Assembly (NCBI GenBank): GCA_014529385.2
Contig: CM043971.1
Location: 90,389,840 to 90,453,839 of the forward strand
Direction of reading: 5' to 3'
From: Adiantum capillus-veneris
Lineage: Eukaryota > Streptophyta > Polypodiopsida > Polypodiales > Pteridaceae
DNA length: 64,000 bases
Position 1 is the first letter of the stretch, and each line of letters opens with the position of its first letter. Positions 9,708 to 23,165 of this stretch are shown one piece after another. Below the pieces are notes generated by a model. It did not search any database. It saw nothing but the letters and a program-made list of their open reading frames with translations, and was not told the DNA's origin. The position numbers were made by a program, and so were the translations under genes.

Positions 9708-10330
9708 ATGGGGCCGAGCTTTCGCAATCGCTCCGAGACCAATGCCTTTTGGTGGCAGCCGGCCTTCAAGACCAAAGTAGACTACATGCTCAAGCTTGTT
9801 GTTGATTTCAGTGCAAGCTCTCTGCTCGAGCTATCAATCAGGCACTGCTCGAGCCCTGAATCCAACCTTGCCTCATGCAGTCCATCGGCTCGACTCATAT
9901 CCATTTCATCTCACCTTGAGCACCTTGACGTTAGTGAATGCCAAAATGACTTCATTGGAGCAAGTAGGTCAAAGTTGCAAGTCCCTCACAGTTTTTTAAA
10001 AGAAACAATTTCGAAAAATTACAATACTATGAGGAAAAGCCGGTTACCACCAGAATACTCTAGAACATCTTCGCGAGCAAATGCAGACGCAGAAGCTCAA
10101 GTGATCTCTACGTTGATGACAGACTTGAAGCACTTGGACCTAAGTCATTGAAAGCTCTTGGACACGGTCTGTTTTCTTTGTTTGATGGTTGCACTAACTT
10201 AGAGTGCCTCGACATAATAGGATGCTTGAATTTTACAAGGAGGGCCAAAGAGGAAGCCGAAGCAAGGTTACGTAATGAAAAGTTACGTTATGACAAGACA
10301 CTGGCTCTAAGAAATGTAGGTATGGTAATT
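9708..10330 (+). pseudogene. F-box/LRR protein remnant (LRR part)
   Basis: The reading frame gives plant FBL/SKIP-like leucine-rich repeat units: LLELSIRHCSS, HLEHLDVSECQN, LKHLDLSH, then GHGLFSLFDGCTNLECLDI and GCLNFTRRAKEEAEARLRN. In intact proteins such repeats follow an F-box and present substrate to an SCF ubiquitin ligase. The frame changes at about 10148 (a one-base shift just after LKHLDLSH creates a TGA), no F-box is visible upstream, and the region in front is a microsatellite. It is best read as a truncated, frameshifted gene fragment. Confidence 0.65.
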
Positions 10331-10362
10331 GGCAATTATACAACGAGCGCTTTCAGAGTGGC

Positions 10363-10873
10363 TTTTTTCAGTTTTGACAAATAGGTTTAGATTTCATGGT
10401 ATGTCTAGCAAGGGAAGGAAGGGGAGGCTTATATGGGCCATTAATGAGGGATGCAAACTAAGGAACTCTGTTCACACATGCAAATTTATACCTGCACTTG
10501 CATCTCAGGCTATAGTTTTCGGGATGTATTGATCATAGCATATGTTGCACGAGAAGGATGAGGAAGCTCTTATAATGTATTACTCCCCCCCCCCCCACAT
10601 AAAAGCGAGAGAGTTTCAGTTTTTTCAGTTTTGACAAATAGGTTTAGATTTCAGGGTATGTCTAGCAAGGGAAGGAAGGGGAGGCTTATATGGGCCATTA
10701 ATGAGGGATGCAAAGTAAGGAACTCTGTTCACACATGCAAATTTATACCTGCACTTGCATCTCAGGCTACAGTTTTCGGGATGTATTGATCATAGCATAT
10801 GTTGCACGAGAAGGATGAGGAAGCTCTTATAATGTATTACTCCCCCCCCCCCCCCCACATAAAAGCGAGAGAG
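10363..10873 (+). repeat. Tandem duplication, 257-bp unit, two copies
   Basis: Copy 1 begins TTTTTTCAGTTTTGACAAAT at 10363 and copy 2 at 10620; they differ at only a few bases and in the length of the C run (about 10585 and 10842). Each ends in ATAAAAGCGAGAGAGT, the same sequence that abuts the LINE 3' end, so the duplication includes the insertion junction. Confidence 0.9.
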
Positions 10874-13800
10874 TATTATATTAAAGAGAGAACGAAGTTA
10901 CAAACACTAGTTCTGCAAAAAGCATTGGGACAATCACTCTGACTTTGACCCTGGTTACAAAAAGCAGTATACCGATTACATTTTGCACCAGGGAGGAGGA
11001 AAAACCTAATTACATTCTATGGAATGTTGGGGAGCTCATTGAGTAGATCTTCCAGGTGTTGTGTCAACCGAACACTTCTGGAGTATTTACTACCATGCGC
11101 TTCCACATCGGCTTTACATTCATCCTTCAAGATGACCCACAGAACCATCCAGCAATATCTCATGTAGTTTGATGATATTAGCCATGTTGTAATAGCCTCT
11201 GCAATCCATCAACACTTTATAGTTGGCCTTGTAAATCCTTCATTGCTCGAGCTTGAGTTGATTAACCTGCAAATCACATGTGAGAGCAGTTTTTTTAGAC
11301 CCGAGGTCTGGTAAGTACTGTCAAAAAGCCTTTTGTTCCTCTCCATCCAAATAACCCATAAAAACTCATCTATGATTTTGCTCCATAAAACAGTGAAGAT
11401 TCCCACATTATCCCCTAGTATTATTTGCTTCCAGCTAGGGGTGAATCCCAATGCTTTTATCAGAGAGCCAAGAATAATTTTATTGAACTGACAATTCAAA
11501 AACAAATAGAGAATGTCTTCAACATCGTGGTGGCAGCGAGTGTAGTCATCATCTCTGATACCTGATTTGTTGAGTTTCTGACCTGTGGCAGCGAGGGGCT
11601 TGTGAAGGACAAGCCAGAGAAAAACTGAGTGCTTTGACAGGATGTCACGGTTCCATAAGGTTTGGAGTTTGAACTTCTATTGTCTCCTGTTAAGAGATAT
11701 ATTCCACCTTCGGTTGAGAGTGACATGAATAGGCTCTTTCAATGGAGGACGGAGCATTGAAGGGAATTTGAGCCTAGTACTTGCTTTCCAGTAGAGGGCA
11801 TTGGGGGTAGGGTTGTCTTTGCAGGTCAGAGTCCAGAGTAGATTCTTAGGAAACTAATTTAGCCTTGACTGGATGAGTTGAAGTTTGAAGCTCCCAAGGT
11901 TGTAGAGGTTCTTTATTGAGAAGCTCGGTGGTAGTCATCCACCTATGTTCTGAAAGGTTCCAGATGTTAGACCACCTTCTGATTCCTTTGTTGTGGATTC
12001 TGAGGGAAGTTCAAATATGCCCCATTTCTATGGGCTGTATTGATGGGAGTGACCACCAACAAATAGAGTCAATGGCTCTTAGAGGACAGCTATCCTTAGA
12101 GGGCCAGTTTATTCTAATAGGTGGGCGGTATTTTTCCCAAGCTCCCCACAATGATTTGGTCAGGTCAGACTCTTTGGGATAGATGGCGAATTGGCCAAAG
12201 AAGATGGTTATCCAAGGAAGGTTGTTCCATCCTCTCACTCCTTTGAGGTGAAACTGCTCCAGGTCTTTGAAAAGAAGAGCTGTCCATTCCTCCTCAGGTT
12301 GAGCTAGAGCTTGAAGGATAGATCTGGAAGCAATCTTGTCAGCCCAACAACCTATGTTTATCACCCCCAGACCTCCTAACTCCTTGGGTAAATAGCAGGT
12401 GGGCCAATTAACTTTAGCTAGTCCTTTCTTGTAGGGATCTCCAGCCCATAGAAAGTTTCTACATGCTTTGGTGATGTATTTCAGGTGATGGTCAGGTGAT
12501 CTCCAAGAGGAGAGGAAGAAAAGGACATAGGCTGATTGAAAATGCTTGATCACGAGATCTCTTCCCGAGATAGATGCTTGAAACCCTACCCATCTATTAA
12601 GTTTGAGAGAAAATTTGTCATTGATCCACTGCCATCTTTGCCCCAAAGTGATGTTGAACCCCACAGGTATATGTAATAGTCAAAACACAACTCCTTCTTC
12701 AATTAGTTTGCACCCTTGAGCAAGCATCCAATCGGGAAAGGGAGAGATTGAAGACCCGACTCCTATTTTTTCATGGTTGATTTTGGATCTTGAGGTGGTG
12801 CAAAAAATGTTAAGACATTCCTAGATGTTTTCTAAGGACTAGTTGTCGTTGCGAAGAAGAGCATTGGTGTCGTCTGCAAACTGAGAAGGGCATTATTATT
12901 TCCCATTAGGAGAAGCCACTCCTTTGATGAGACCTTTAGCCATTTTGTCTTTGATGAGCCAATTAAGGGCATCAATTGTAACTGCAAATATAAGAGGTGC
13001 CAGGGGGCAACCTTGCCTAACTGATCTTGATAGGATAAAAGGCTCTAAGATGACATTATTGATAGCAATCCTTCCAAGCACATTCCCCATGAGAGTTTTC
13101 ACAAACCTTACCAAGTTTGGACCAAATCCCATCATAAAAGGTCTTTCAGTGATGAAGGTCCATTCTAACCGGTCGTAGGCCTTATCAAAGTCCACCTTTA
13201 CAAACACAAAGTCCTGACCTGATGCTTCGGTGTGCTCGATACCTTCCCACAAGGCAATTACTTCTTCTAGGATTCTTCTTCCCTTGATGAAACCTTTCTT
13301 CTCCTTGCAGGGGTGATCCTCAGGGAGATAGCCTTTGCAAATATTTTGTAGGCTGAGGTCAGCATGGTAAGAGGATGCCAGTTAGACAAATTTTCTCTGA
13401 GACCTCGTTTGTGGACCAGTTTGATTGTCCCTGTACTTATAGATGTTGGTAAAGCGACTAGGTGTTTTTTAGTTTTAAAGGAGTTGATGGCCCTTTTAAT
13501 ATCTTCAAGGGTGAGGTTGGAGTCGAGCTATTTGGCTACTCCTGGGGGGATGATCGGCTCTCTGCACTTCCAAATAGAAATTTTGGCTCTTAAGCTAGGG
13601 CCAGCGAGTCTTTCTGGAGGGCTGAAGCGATTAAAGAAGTATTCTCGTGTAAACTGGAGGTTTTCCTCCTGAGAAGTGGCCATGCCCACACTGGAAGTGA
13701 ACAGGCGAATGATCTCTCTTTGGTGTTTTTTGTTAAGACTCTTTAACATTTCTTTGGTTGGTCTATCTTGGTTGGTCTTTCGACTTTTCTTGCCCACCAG

Positions 13801-14470
13801 TCCTAAAGAAAGAGGCCGAATGGAGAAGTGTGAGGTCCTCCTCAGTTTTGAGTTGATTCTTGAGTGTGGTTATTTTGGATTGGCAGACATGTCACAATTG
13901 GTGTCAGATTCCAGTAGCACCAACTCGTTGTAAATAGCATCTTTTCTTCTTTTCTCGATCATAGACACCAATTTTTTGAAGTGAATAAGAGTAGACTGCG
14001 TGTGTTTTACAACAATGACCCAGGCTTCAGTAGGAGTTAAGCCTTTGGAGAATTCCTGGATCCAAATAGGCTTAATTTGACCCTAAACTTTAGGGATCGG
14101 AGCTTGAAGAGATTGGGGTCAGTGTGGAACCAATGATTTTTTATTTTAGTGGTTTTTTCATCTAGAGTTATAACAAGGGGGTAGTGTTCTCAGGCACTTG
14201 GTTTTGGATTTTATCCTATTGAAGTCTTTAGCAAGGGGGAGGCTAATGTAGCAACGATCTAGTCTTGCTTTCCTTTCAAGGTCTCCCCTGGAGTAGTTTT
14301 GCCACGTGAAATCCTCCAGGTTGCCTACATCCCAAAGGTCATGTTTGGAGATGATGGAGGTCCAGGCCGTTTTCTTGGTTGAAGAGATTACACTTCCATT
14401 AGGAAATTTTGGAGGTCATTTGGAGGGCCTTCTAAGAAAAATAGAATTTTGACTTTCTCTCTCTAGAAAA
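10860..14470 (-). mobile_element. L1-type LINE, reverse strand, decayed
   Basis: On the - strand, from high to low coordinate, come remnants of an endonuclease end (13.9-14.46 kb), an EN-RT linker (13797-13528), the RT palm (FVFVKVDFDKAYDRLEW; RQGCPLAP; QFADDTNALL near 12870), the thumb, and a zinc-binding RVT C-terminal domain (FLWLVLHKPL; ERNKRLFD). The 3' end near 10.87 kb abuts a C run (G run on the element strand). ORF1 was not found. Confidence 0.85.
11209..13797 (-). pseudogene. LINE ORF2 (endonuclease-reverse transcriptase), broken
   Basis: This reverse transcriptase would copy LINE RNA at a nicked target. The A-box aspartate (VDFDKAYD, about 13190) and the C-box FADD (about 12868) are present. 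Two stop codons stand directly before FADD, and further frame changes separate the palm (13252-12896), the thumb and connection (12664-12011: FQASISGRDLVIKHFQ; ACRNFLWAGDPYKKG) and the zf-RVT part (11726-11209). Inactive. Confidence 0.85.
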
Positions 14471-14564
14471 TAGTTGTGGTAAAAGCAATTGTAAACTTGG
14501 AATAATCATTCAAAAGTGTACTTACAAGTAGATTCTTGCCACAGCTTCATAATGGCCGTGATGA

Positions 14565-17435
14565 TTGAAGAATAAATCGTTTTTAGTTGCATTTAATGAA
14601 CGTCGTAGAATTGGAGGGAGTTTCCTCTACGTGGAATGTATGACTAAAGGGAAAAAGACTATCCTTCCAAACATGCTCTCGCCTTACTCTCTCATTGTTT
14701 GTGCGCTGACCTCAAAGAAATCTTCCCTTTCTTGCACTATTGCATACATGGCTTCTTCTTCCACCCCCACAAATGTCCTCCTTAAAACATCCCTCTATCA
14801 TCTGCACATCGACGTAGATCCCCAATATACGCCATTGTGTAAGTGAGGCAAAACTAACATCAAAGTGACACCGATCATGACAGAGAGACTCAGAGCAGAG
14901 GGAGAAAAACACTTAGATATTTGGAAAAAAGGCTCACTCTATCCATTGAATCCCATGACCAATGCTTTCCCTGCATTTGCAAATCCCACTACCTTATTGA
15001 CCTTCGCAGGTAATGGTGGGAATGGATTGCTTGTCTATTGTAAAGCTCTAAACATCCAATCAAAAACTTATAAAGACATGATGAAGCACCAAGCAGATGA
15101 GATTCAGAGACTTTCTAACTTGCATTATGAGGACCAAAAGACTGTAATGCAGTGCATACGAGAATCACAGGTCTTGCGAACAAAGGTACGGACATTACAA
15201 AACAAAGAGACAACATTAGCCCTCGTGTGCAAAAGAAGAAACTATGGAATCTTGAAACGTTGAACATAGGCTCTGGCGGCCTTAAGAAAAGAATCCAATC
15301 ATTGAGGTGAGCATTGTAAACTATCTACTTAATTTAAATTAATCTAAGTTTTTGCTTATGTTAGTTATGCTTTCTTTGTAGAGATTCTAGTAGAAAAGTA
15401 GTTAAAGCCATTGATAACTAGTGGTATTGCAAAGGATATAATGCATGACAAAAAGTTTAAGGTTTTGCAACGGGATGTCATTGACAGAAGTTCAAAGAAT
15501 GTAGTGGCTACCAAGCAAATACATGATACATTGGACTCCCTTGGAGTTAGTAAAAGAGGTTACTCACCTATTCAATAGTCTATCTCTTCCATGTTTGTGA
15601 AGAAGGGAATAAAGTCTAAGCTTTTACCAATAGCTACAAGTGTTTGGAGGGAAAGACTCCAGCTCAATAATGAACAGACCAACTTCATTGGATGTCCATT
15701 TCATATTCAAGATATTTATAGCTCACAGGGAACTACTGTCACTTATGATGAGTACAACAATATCTTCATGGACCTAACTTTGTCGCAAACTAGAATGGTA
15801 GAGTCTACAATAGCACATTCGAAGAGACAGGTGGCGTTCTATATTTTGTTTTGAAGCTAGATGAGTGTGAGATTCTCAAAGAGAAGAAAGCTAGAGCGAG
15901 TTACAATCACATTAATGAATAGAGCTCTTTCCAAATGTCCCACTGATGATCCTTCATACTTTAGTGTTCCATCAGAAACAACATATGGTGGCTTGGTGCA
16001 TTTGAGGTAATCTAGTTATTTCCAATTTTGCAGCTCTAGCAAGCCCTCTATTGTACCTAAATTTTAGATTTATGTTTTTGTATCTCATAAGGATTAATCT
16101 TGCAGGTAAAGAAATAAGACCATGACATTTTAGTTTGGGTGTTTTATCAAACCCCTATTTTAGATATCATTAATAGGCAAATGAATTGAGGAGAGGTACT
16201 GGTTGTAGATGGGAGAGGAGACTTTCAAGTTCAATGGAATCTTGCAGGTGACCTCAAAACACTGAAGTGTGTGTATAACTGTGGAATGGGTGCCATGGAA
16301 AAGTCTCCATGCTTGTATTGCATGGAGCCTGCAAAGGTGATGGACTCAAAGTGGTGGAGAAAAGCTCCTACTCGTCACAATCAAGACTCTAATTTCCTCC
16401 CACTTCTGGATATACCACGTGCTAATGTCCATATTTTTCCAATGCATGGTCTTTGCCAAATTGTAGAGAAGTTGCTATATCTGTACATTGGGTTTTCTTG
16501 GAGAATCAAAAAGTCAGCTAAACGACAAGTCGCTCTAGAGGCTTTGGAGTTAGTTTTGTCAGATATTGGTCTACATGGAGGAATTGTGAAAATCCAGCGG
16601 GACAAAAAAAGGTCAACCAATGAGAAAGATGTACCCTGTAAACCATCCATAGGTGGGGTCAAGGCACACCATTTTCTACCTAAACCTCAAGGTATGAAAG
16701 ACATGAAGCTAACAAAGCGAGGGAGATTATATCACTCTACCTACATAAGCAAAGTTGAGTATATGCACTGGAAAAAACTTCATTAGTAGTGAAATACCAA
16801 GAGCCAACAACTCGCAATGCAAAAGGTGATGTGTAGCGTTCCATTGACACATTATTTCAAATGTGTGAGAATGATAATTGGTTGCAAGATAATCTCAGCA
16901 AATTTAAACAGAACCTTCAGCTCTACTGAAAAAATGCTTCAAGACAGCATGGACTGATGCTCAAATCATTCATTACATGGTAAATTCAAAGCACCTCAGA
17001 TAGTCAGAGTACTAAGTTTGTGTTTAAATTTCTAAATATATTTCTTTCTTTGCAGCACATTATTTTTAACCATTTGCCATATTTCATCCAGAAGTATGGG
17101 AATCCAGGTATATGGAACACCCAAGTCTTGGAGAAGTCTAATTACATGGCTAGAAATGCCTACTTCAGACACACATAGCATGGAGGATCTCAAAATAAGG
17201 CAAACAGTCTGAAGGAGTTATTTCAGTGGTTTTATCATAGAATCATTCACCGCATGCAACAAAAGCAAGTATTGGCCTCTTCAGCAACCGTACAAGAAAT
17301 CAGACATTTGCAACTTCAAAAAAGAAAATGAGTAAACACATTCAACAACTCAAGTGCTCTTGAAAGTCAAATGAGGTGGAGGGAGACAATCAATATGCCA
17401 ATCATCAGGAACAAGAGAATTATAGTTTAGATGAT
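14565..17435 (+). pseudogene. Transposase-like gene of the two-gene element (copy 1)
   Basis: Segments in different frames read as one protein: an N-terminal exon with a GTAAGT donor at about 14840; a coiled-coil-like stretch (HYEDQKTVMQCIRESQVLRTKV); SLRDSSRKVVKAID; IGCPFHIQDIYSSQGTTV; then a core with VVDGRGDFQVQW, GAMEKSPCLYC and FPMHGLCQIVEKLLYLY; and a C-terminal block LPYFIQKYGNPGIWNTQVLE / SNYMARNAYFRHT followed by FYHRIIHRMQQ. The Cys-x2-Cys pair and the order acid-rich core, His block, basic C-terminus fit a DDE-type transposase, but I cannot assign the acidic triad or a named superfamily. Many stops and frame changes occur (for example near 15270, 15580, 15855 and 16785), so it is inactive. 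Confidence 0.6.
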
Positions 17436-17932
17436 CGGATGTACCACAAATGCCTATAGAATTAAATTCAATATGTACCCCAACTATTTCAAACTTTTGA
17501 TGATTTGCAAATATAGTTTGGAACCTCGCCCTTGTATCTGATCATTAAATGTTTTCCATATTCTAAGAGTTCAGTAGGGTTTTATTTCCCTAAAGATAAT
17601 GCCGTTGATGTGTATGTGTAGTAATATGATGCACGGCCCCCAATATATCCTGGAGAGTAACCAAAAAATTCTCTCCCTAAAACCTTGTCGACAAGGATAA
17701 ATTTCTCTACATTTTGTGGCAGCATTGGACCACCTAAGAAGAAAGACAATGTCTTGAAAGAATAGGTTGCAGTATTCCCCTCTTGTGACATTCCGTTCTG
17801 GAAGATTAGGATGGGTGCCTCACATAAACTAGGAAGATATTGTCCTAGAGCTGCATCCCTGCCACAGAACTGTCTTCTTCGTCGACGAAGAAAGTCGTCC
17901 TTTTCAGCAATCCATGACTGCGAACAAAAGAA
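17436..17932 (-). other. Conserved spacer between the two convergent genes, with ORF remnant
   Basis: A 70-codon frame at 17791-17582 (MSQEGNTATY..., SFFLGGPMLP) has a close partner at 49500-49703 in copy 2 (SQEGNTATYAFKTL, LFLGGPMLP). It may be the end of one of the two genes or an exon of its own. No family recognised. Confidence 0.5.
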
Positions 17933-18104
<172 letters not shown>

Positions 18105-18186
18105 GATGGTATACCATGAAACTCTCATCTTGAAAAAAAAGCTCATTGTTCCATAGGTTGACTGATCGGGTTGACTCCTGTGCTGG

Positions 18187-19431
18187 TCACTTAAACCAAT
18201 CCTTCATATCCTGATTTACTAGTTGATGGCTTGAGATTATTTTGAATAGTTTGAAATGTGGCTTCATCAGGAAGGCTTCCTTTATACTCTTTTCAAAGCA
18301 CAATTTAAGGCAAACTAGTGGGTTACTGGAGATCTCCATTACCTTGTCATCACTACTGTCATTTGAAACAAATCCATTCCTCTCCTCTTGATACTTGGAG
18401 ATAGTGGCCAGTGCAAAGTCCTCTTGCAAACAAAAAATATTTTTTATATCATGAAGGAAAATGTATGTCCTATCTCCAAATTTAAACTTTGGCACTCCTG
18501 GTAGCATTAAGGTGGCTTGCCGCTCATTGAAACCTGACACATCTAGAGGTAGCTTGATTTTTGAGGTTTTGAGAAGTTTTCTTCGTTTCACCTCTTTTGC
18601 TTCTTCTTCAAGATCAATGGACTCCTCTATCTCTGCCACTTCAAAGTATTCCTCATCCTCATCCTCTTTTTCTTCTGCTGGTATATCGTGTCCTCCATGG
18701 CCTCCTTAGGATCTTTCATAAGACTTGTAAATAATCCATTTAAAAATATTAGAAATCTAAAGGATTCTTAAACCAGCTTGCAATCCCATTCATGTAAGCT
18801 GCACCAATGGGGTCTGTAATTAAGAGGCAGCTAATTGTACTTCTTGTAAGACTGTCTTTTAGGATCACTGTCTTTTGAATGGACTACCACCATTTCACCA
18901 ACATTAACCCTGCCCTTTGAGTATGAAGCTCAAACTTCTCTTGTTCCAACTTCAAGTGTTCACTCTATTCAGCTATAAACACATCAAGATTAAATGCAGC
19001 ATTGAAAATGCAGGAGACCAAGTCAAACTTATCACCAGCCTCAGAAGAATCTGCAAAATCTAAAAGACTTTTGTCAATCACTTTAGGGTCTTCATAAATA
19101 ACTGCCTCTCTTTTTTTTGGGATTGTTGCAACACATTGGGCACTCTGCAAAGTATGTGCTGAAAAATCCACCTTTCTCTCTTAAGTGAGTCCAGTAAAGT
19201 AAATTTTGGAGTAGAAGGGGTCCCCATTTCAATAGATGGATCAGTATCAGGCTCCTCCAAACTCATGGCAGGCTCTGCACCAGATATATCAATGGGTTCT
19301 GTGAAGTCTATATTCCTCTTCATAGAAGTTTTTAATAGCTCCGGAAGTCTTCGCGAAACGTCTCCTTGGCCAACGATGCGCTCAGGATCTATTTTCTGCC
19401 TCTTCCTCCTATCAGATCTTAATCCTGCCAT
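18187..19431 (-). pseudogene. Acidic companion gene of the two-gene element (copy 1)
   Basis: The start MAGLRSDRRKRQKIDPE at 19431 has a basic, nuclear-signal-like cluster (RRKRQK). It is followed by EPIDISGAEPAMSLEEP, KREAVIYEDPKVIDKSLLDF, EAGDKFDLVSC and NLDVFIAE, and after frame changes by EQSEHLKLEREKFELHSQ, EESIDLEEEAKEVKRRK, FNERQATLMLPGV and KFGDRTYIFLHDI. Some CACTA elements carry a second gene for a DNA-binding accessory protein (TnpA); by position this could be the equivalent here, but no DNA-binding fold is evident. Frame changes occur near 19165, 18965 and 18690. The copy 2 counterpart (48047-49155) keeps a longer open frame. Confidence 0.6.
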
Positions 19432-19439
19432 TTATTTCA

Positions 19440-20222
19440 TACTTAGAGCTATAAGTTTCTTCAAATGTAAATAAAAAGAAGAGCACCACATGATCATATA
19501 AGTTTTCAACAAACTATAGCTAGGTATCTCACAATTAGTTCTTACTGATCATATAGACATAAAAGATCATTTTAATGAGCTCTAAGATAAAAATTCTCCT
19601 CATCTTGTGTATGCAAGACAGTAACTAGATATCTTACAACTAGATACTACCTTAGCCTCAAGCCAATTTAAAGATTATGCAAATAGACCTATAATGTATC
19701 ACAAACTATGGCCAACGCCGTGTGAATAACCTACACATAGCTTATGAGAACTCTGCACGCGCTGTGATCTAGAAATGACAATAAAAGGAAAGCACCAAAA
19801 ACAAGCAGTAATTAATAACCATATACATATTTATAATACAATACCTGCTTTTTACACAGTAGTAGCTACAAAAACATCAAAGAATTTTATACTCTAGAAA
19901 AAAAAAACCTTGTACACTTCAAAAAGTGGATCACGGCGCTCAGAGTACATAAACGAAACTCAGCAAAACTACTGGCATGTCGTGATCCACTTTCAATACT
20001 TTCTATGAATTTTGTTAGGTTCAATGTTAAATTTCCTTTCACATTTTGTAGCACAATTCCTAGAAACAACCAAACTATTGACCAAATACGCATGAAGAGA
20101 TTGCCTTTACCTTTTGCAGGGCTAGACATTGCTCTTGGAATAGAGATTCAGGTCTGGGAACGTTGCTCTTGGTCTTCGCGCTTCTGATTCCTGCACCTTG
20201 AAGTAGGTAGTGGCCTTTTTAA

Positions 20223-20225
<3 letters not shown>
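19440..20225. other. 5' flank of the companion gene; contains a 13-bp inverted repeat
   Basis: No gene recognised. AAAGTGGATCACG (19923) and CGTGATCCACTTT (19981) form a perfect stem with a loop of 45 bases; the end of the first arm and what follows it (GATCACGGCGCTCA) recurs at 31086. Confidence 0.5.
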
Positions 20226-20228
<3 letters not shown>

Positions 20229-20301
<73 letters not shown>

Positions 20302-20309
20302 GCCTCTAT
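20229..20309. repeat. (TC)n microsatellite
   Basis: About 80 bases of TC repeat; a second, shorter TC tract follows at 20401-20432. Confidence 0.97.
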
Positions 20310-20628
20310 CTCTCTCTCAATGTTTGTATTTGCTTCAGCAAATGATTCCGGAGAAGTCCAGGAACGGTCAAAGGTAGTAGCTCTCTTCTTTATTAAGTTA
20401 CTCTCTCTCTCTCTCTCTCTCTCTTCTTTTCATACAATAGTTAACATTACTGTTAGCGTTATTCACGAAGCACGCCGAATTAATATTCTACACGTGTTAG
20501 CACAACATGCAATAAATGGCTTGTATGACCACACTAAAGATTTTTCTACAACCAAAAAATATGGGTAATGTTCATGGTAACAAATGCACACTTGATTCAT
20601 GATGACAGAGATAGAGATAGAGAGAAAT

Positions 20629-20722
<94 letters not shown>
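20629..20722. repeat. (AG)n microsatellite
   Basis: About 90 bases of AG repeat, introduced by GATAGAGATAGAGAG variants. It directly precedes the LINE fragment. Confidence 0.97.
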
Positions 20723-20724
<2 letters not shown>

Positions 20725-20849
20725 AGCTTATGGATGCTAGTCACATTCCAAAAGAGTTTCTTGTAGCAAGAAGGGAATTTACTCGACAATGGGCTTAGGA
20801 TAGCTTGGAACCATATATGCGTGTTGGTTCACCCCTTACCTCATATCGC

Positions 20850-22106
<1,257 letters not shown>

Positions 22107-22202
<96 letters not shown>

Positions 22203-22233
22203 TTTTTGAGTGTTTATTGTTTTTGAAAGAGGA

Positions 22234-22301
<68 letters not shown>

Positions 22302-22396
22302 CAAGAATTGGAACACGGCACAAGATAGGCTATGTTCGCTTCTCAAATTTGGGCCCGCGTGCCGTGGTCCAGAGAGAGAGAGAGAGAGTGTGTGTG
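22107..22396. repeat. Two (AG)n tracts and a short foldback
   Basis: AG tracts at 22107-22200 and 22236-22298, then an inverted pair (CACGGCAC at 22314, GTGCCGTG at 22359), then a short AG/TG tract up to the copia LTR. Confidence 0.9.
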
Positions 22397-23105
22397 TGTT
22401 AGGAAATATGACATAGCTAAGTAGATAATTGAGTAGATTACTTAATGGAGAGAGATACTTTTCACGCACAAGAGATTATAGCGTAGAGAGAAAAAGAGTA
22501 CACATGATATACGTGGTTCACCCAATGTGGGCTACGTCCACGAGAAAGCAGCCACTCAATGGCTTTAGTACTTCAAAACAAGAAGTAGGTTACAAAGGGA
22601 TTATACCCTTTTGGAGCTCCTGCCTTGCTTCACTCTCACCACCTCACACCCACCTTGTTGCATCAACTTCACATTGTGAAATGTGTATAGAAATGGCCTC
22701 CGTTTATAGGCCAAAAGGGCTACCCTCTCTCATGAGAGGCAACCATGTGTAGCCGTCCTTGTGCAGATAAGTCCAAATCGGACCCTCCAATCCGCCCATG
22801 TGTGGCCGCCCTTGAGAAGATAAGTCCGCTTTTGAATTTGGCCACCGGCCACCCGCCATTGACTTCCGACCATTGGCCGCCGGCCATTGAATAGCGGCCA
22901 CTAGCCAACCGACCGATTGTTTTCCGACCACTTTCCGGCCGTCGTCCGCCGCCCATAATATTCCGACGAAAAGGAATATTCCGGGTGTGAAAAGGCGAGT
23001 GATTTTTCTTTACGCGCAATGGCTTCTCCTCATAATGGGGGCCTTACAAATGTGCGTTTTTATGACAGAAATTTACAAGGGGTAAATCACGTTCCATACT
23101 TAACA
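22397..23105 (-). mobile_element. 3' LTR of a Ty1/copia element, 709 bp
   Basis: On the - strand it begins TGTTAAGTATGG (23105) and ends CATATTTCCTAACA (22397), so it has TGTTA/TAACA ends. It is preceded by a polypurine tract (CCAAGTGGGAGAT, 23106-23118). The conserved copia LTR phrase around GTGGTTCACCCAATG (22512) and very GC-rich GGCCGCCGGCC-type sequence lie inside. The pol gene of the element lies directly upstream in this orientation. Confidence 0.85.
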
Positions 23106-23165
23106 ATCTCCCACTTGGAGACTGATCTCCGAACCAAACTTGTGACTGCTTTCCATCCTGGCTTC

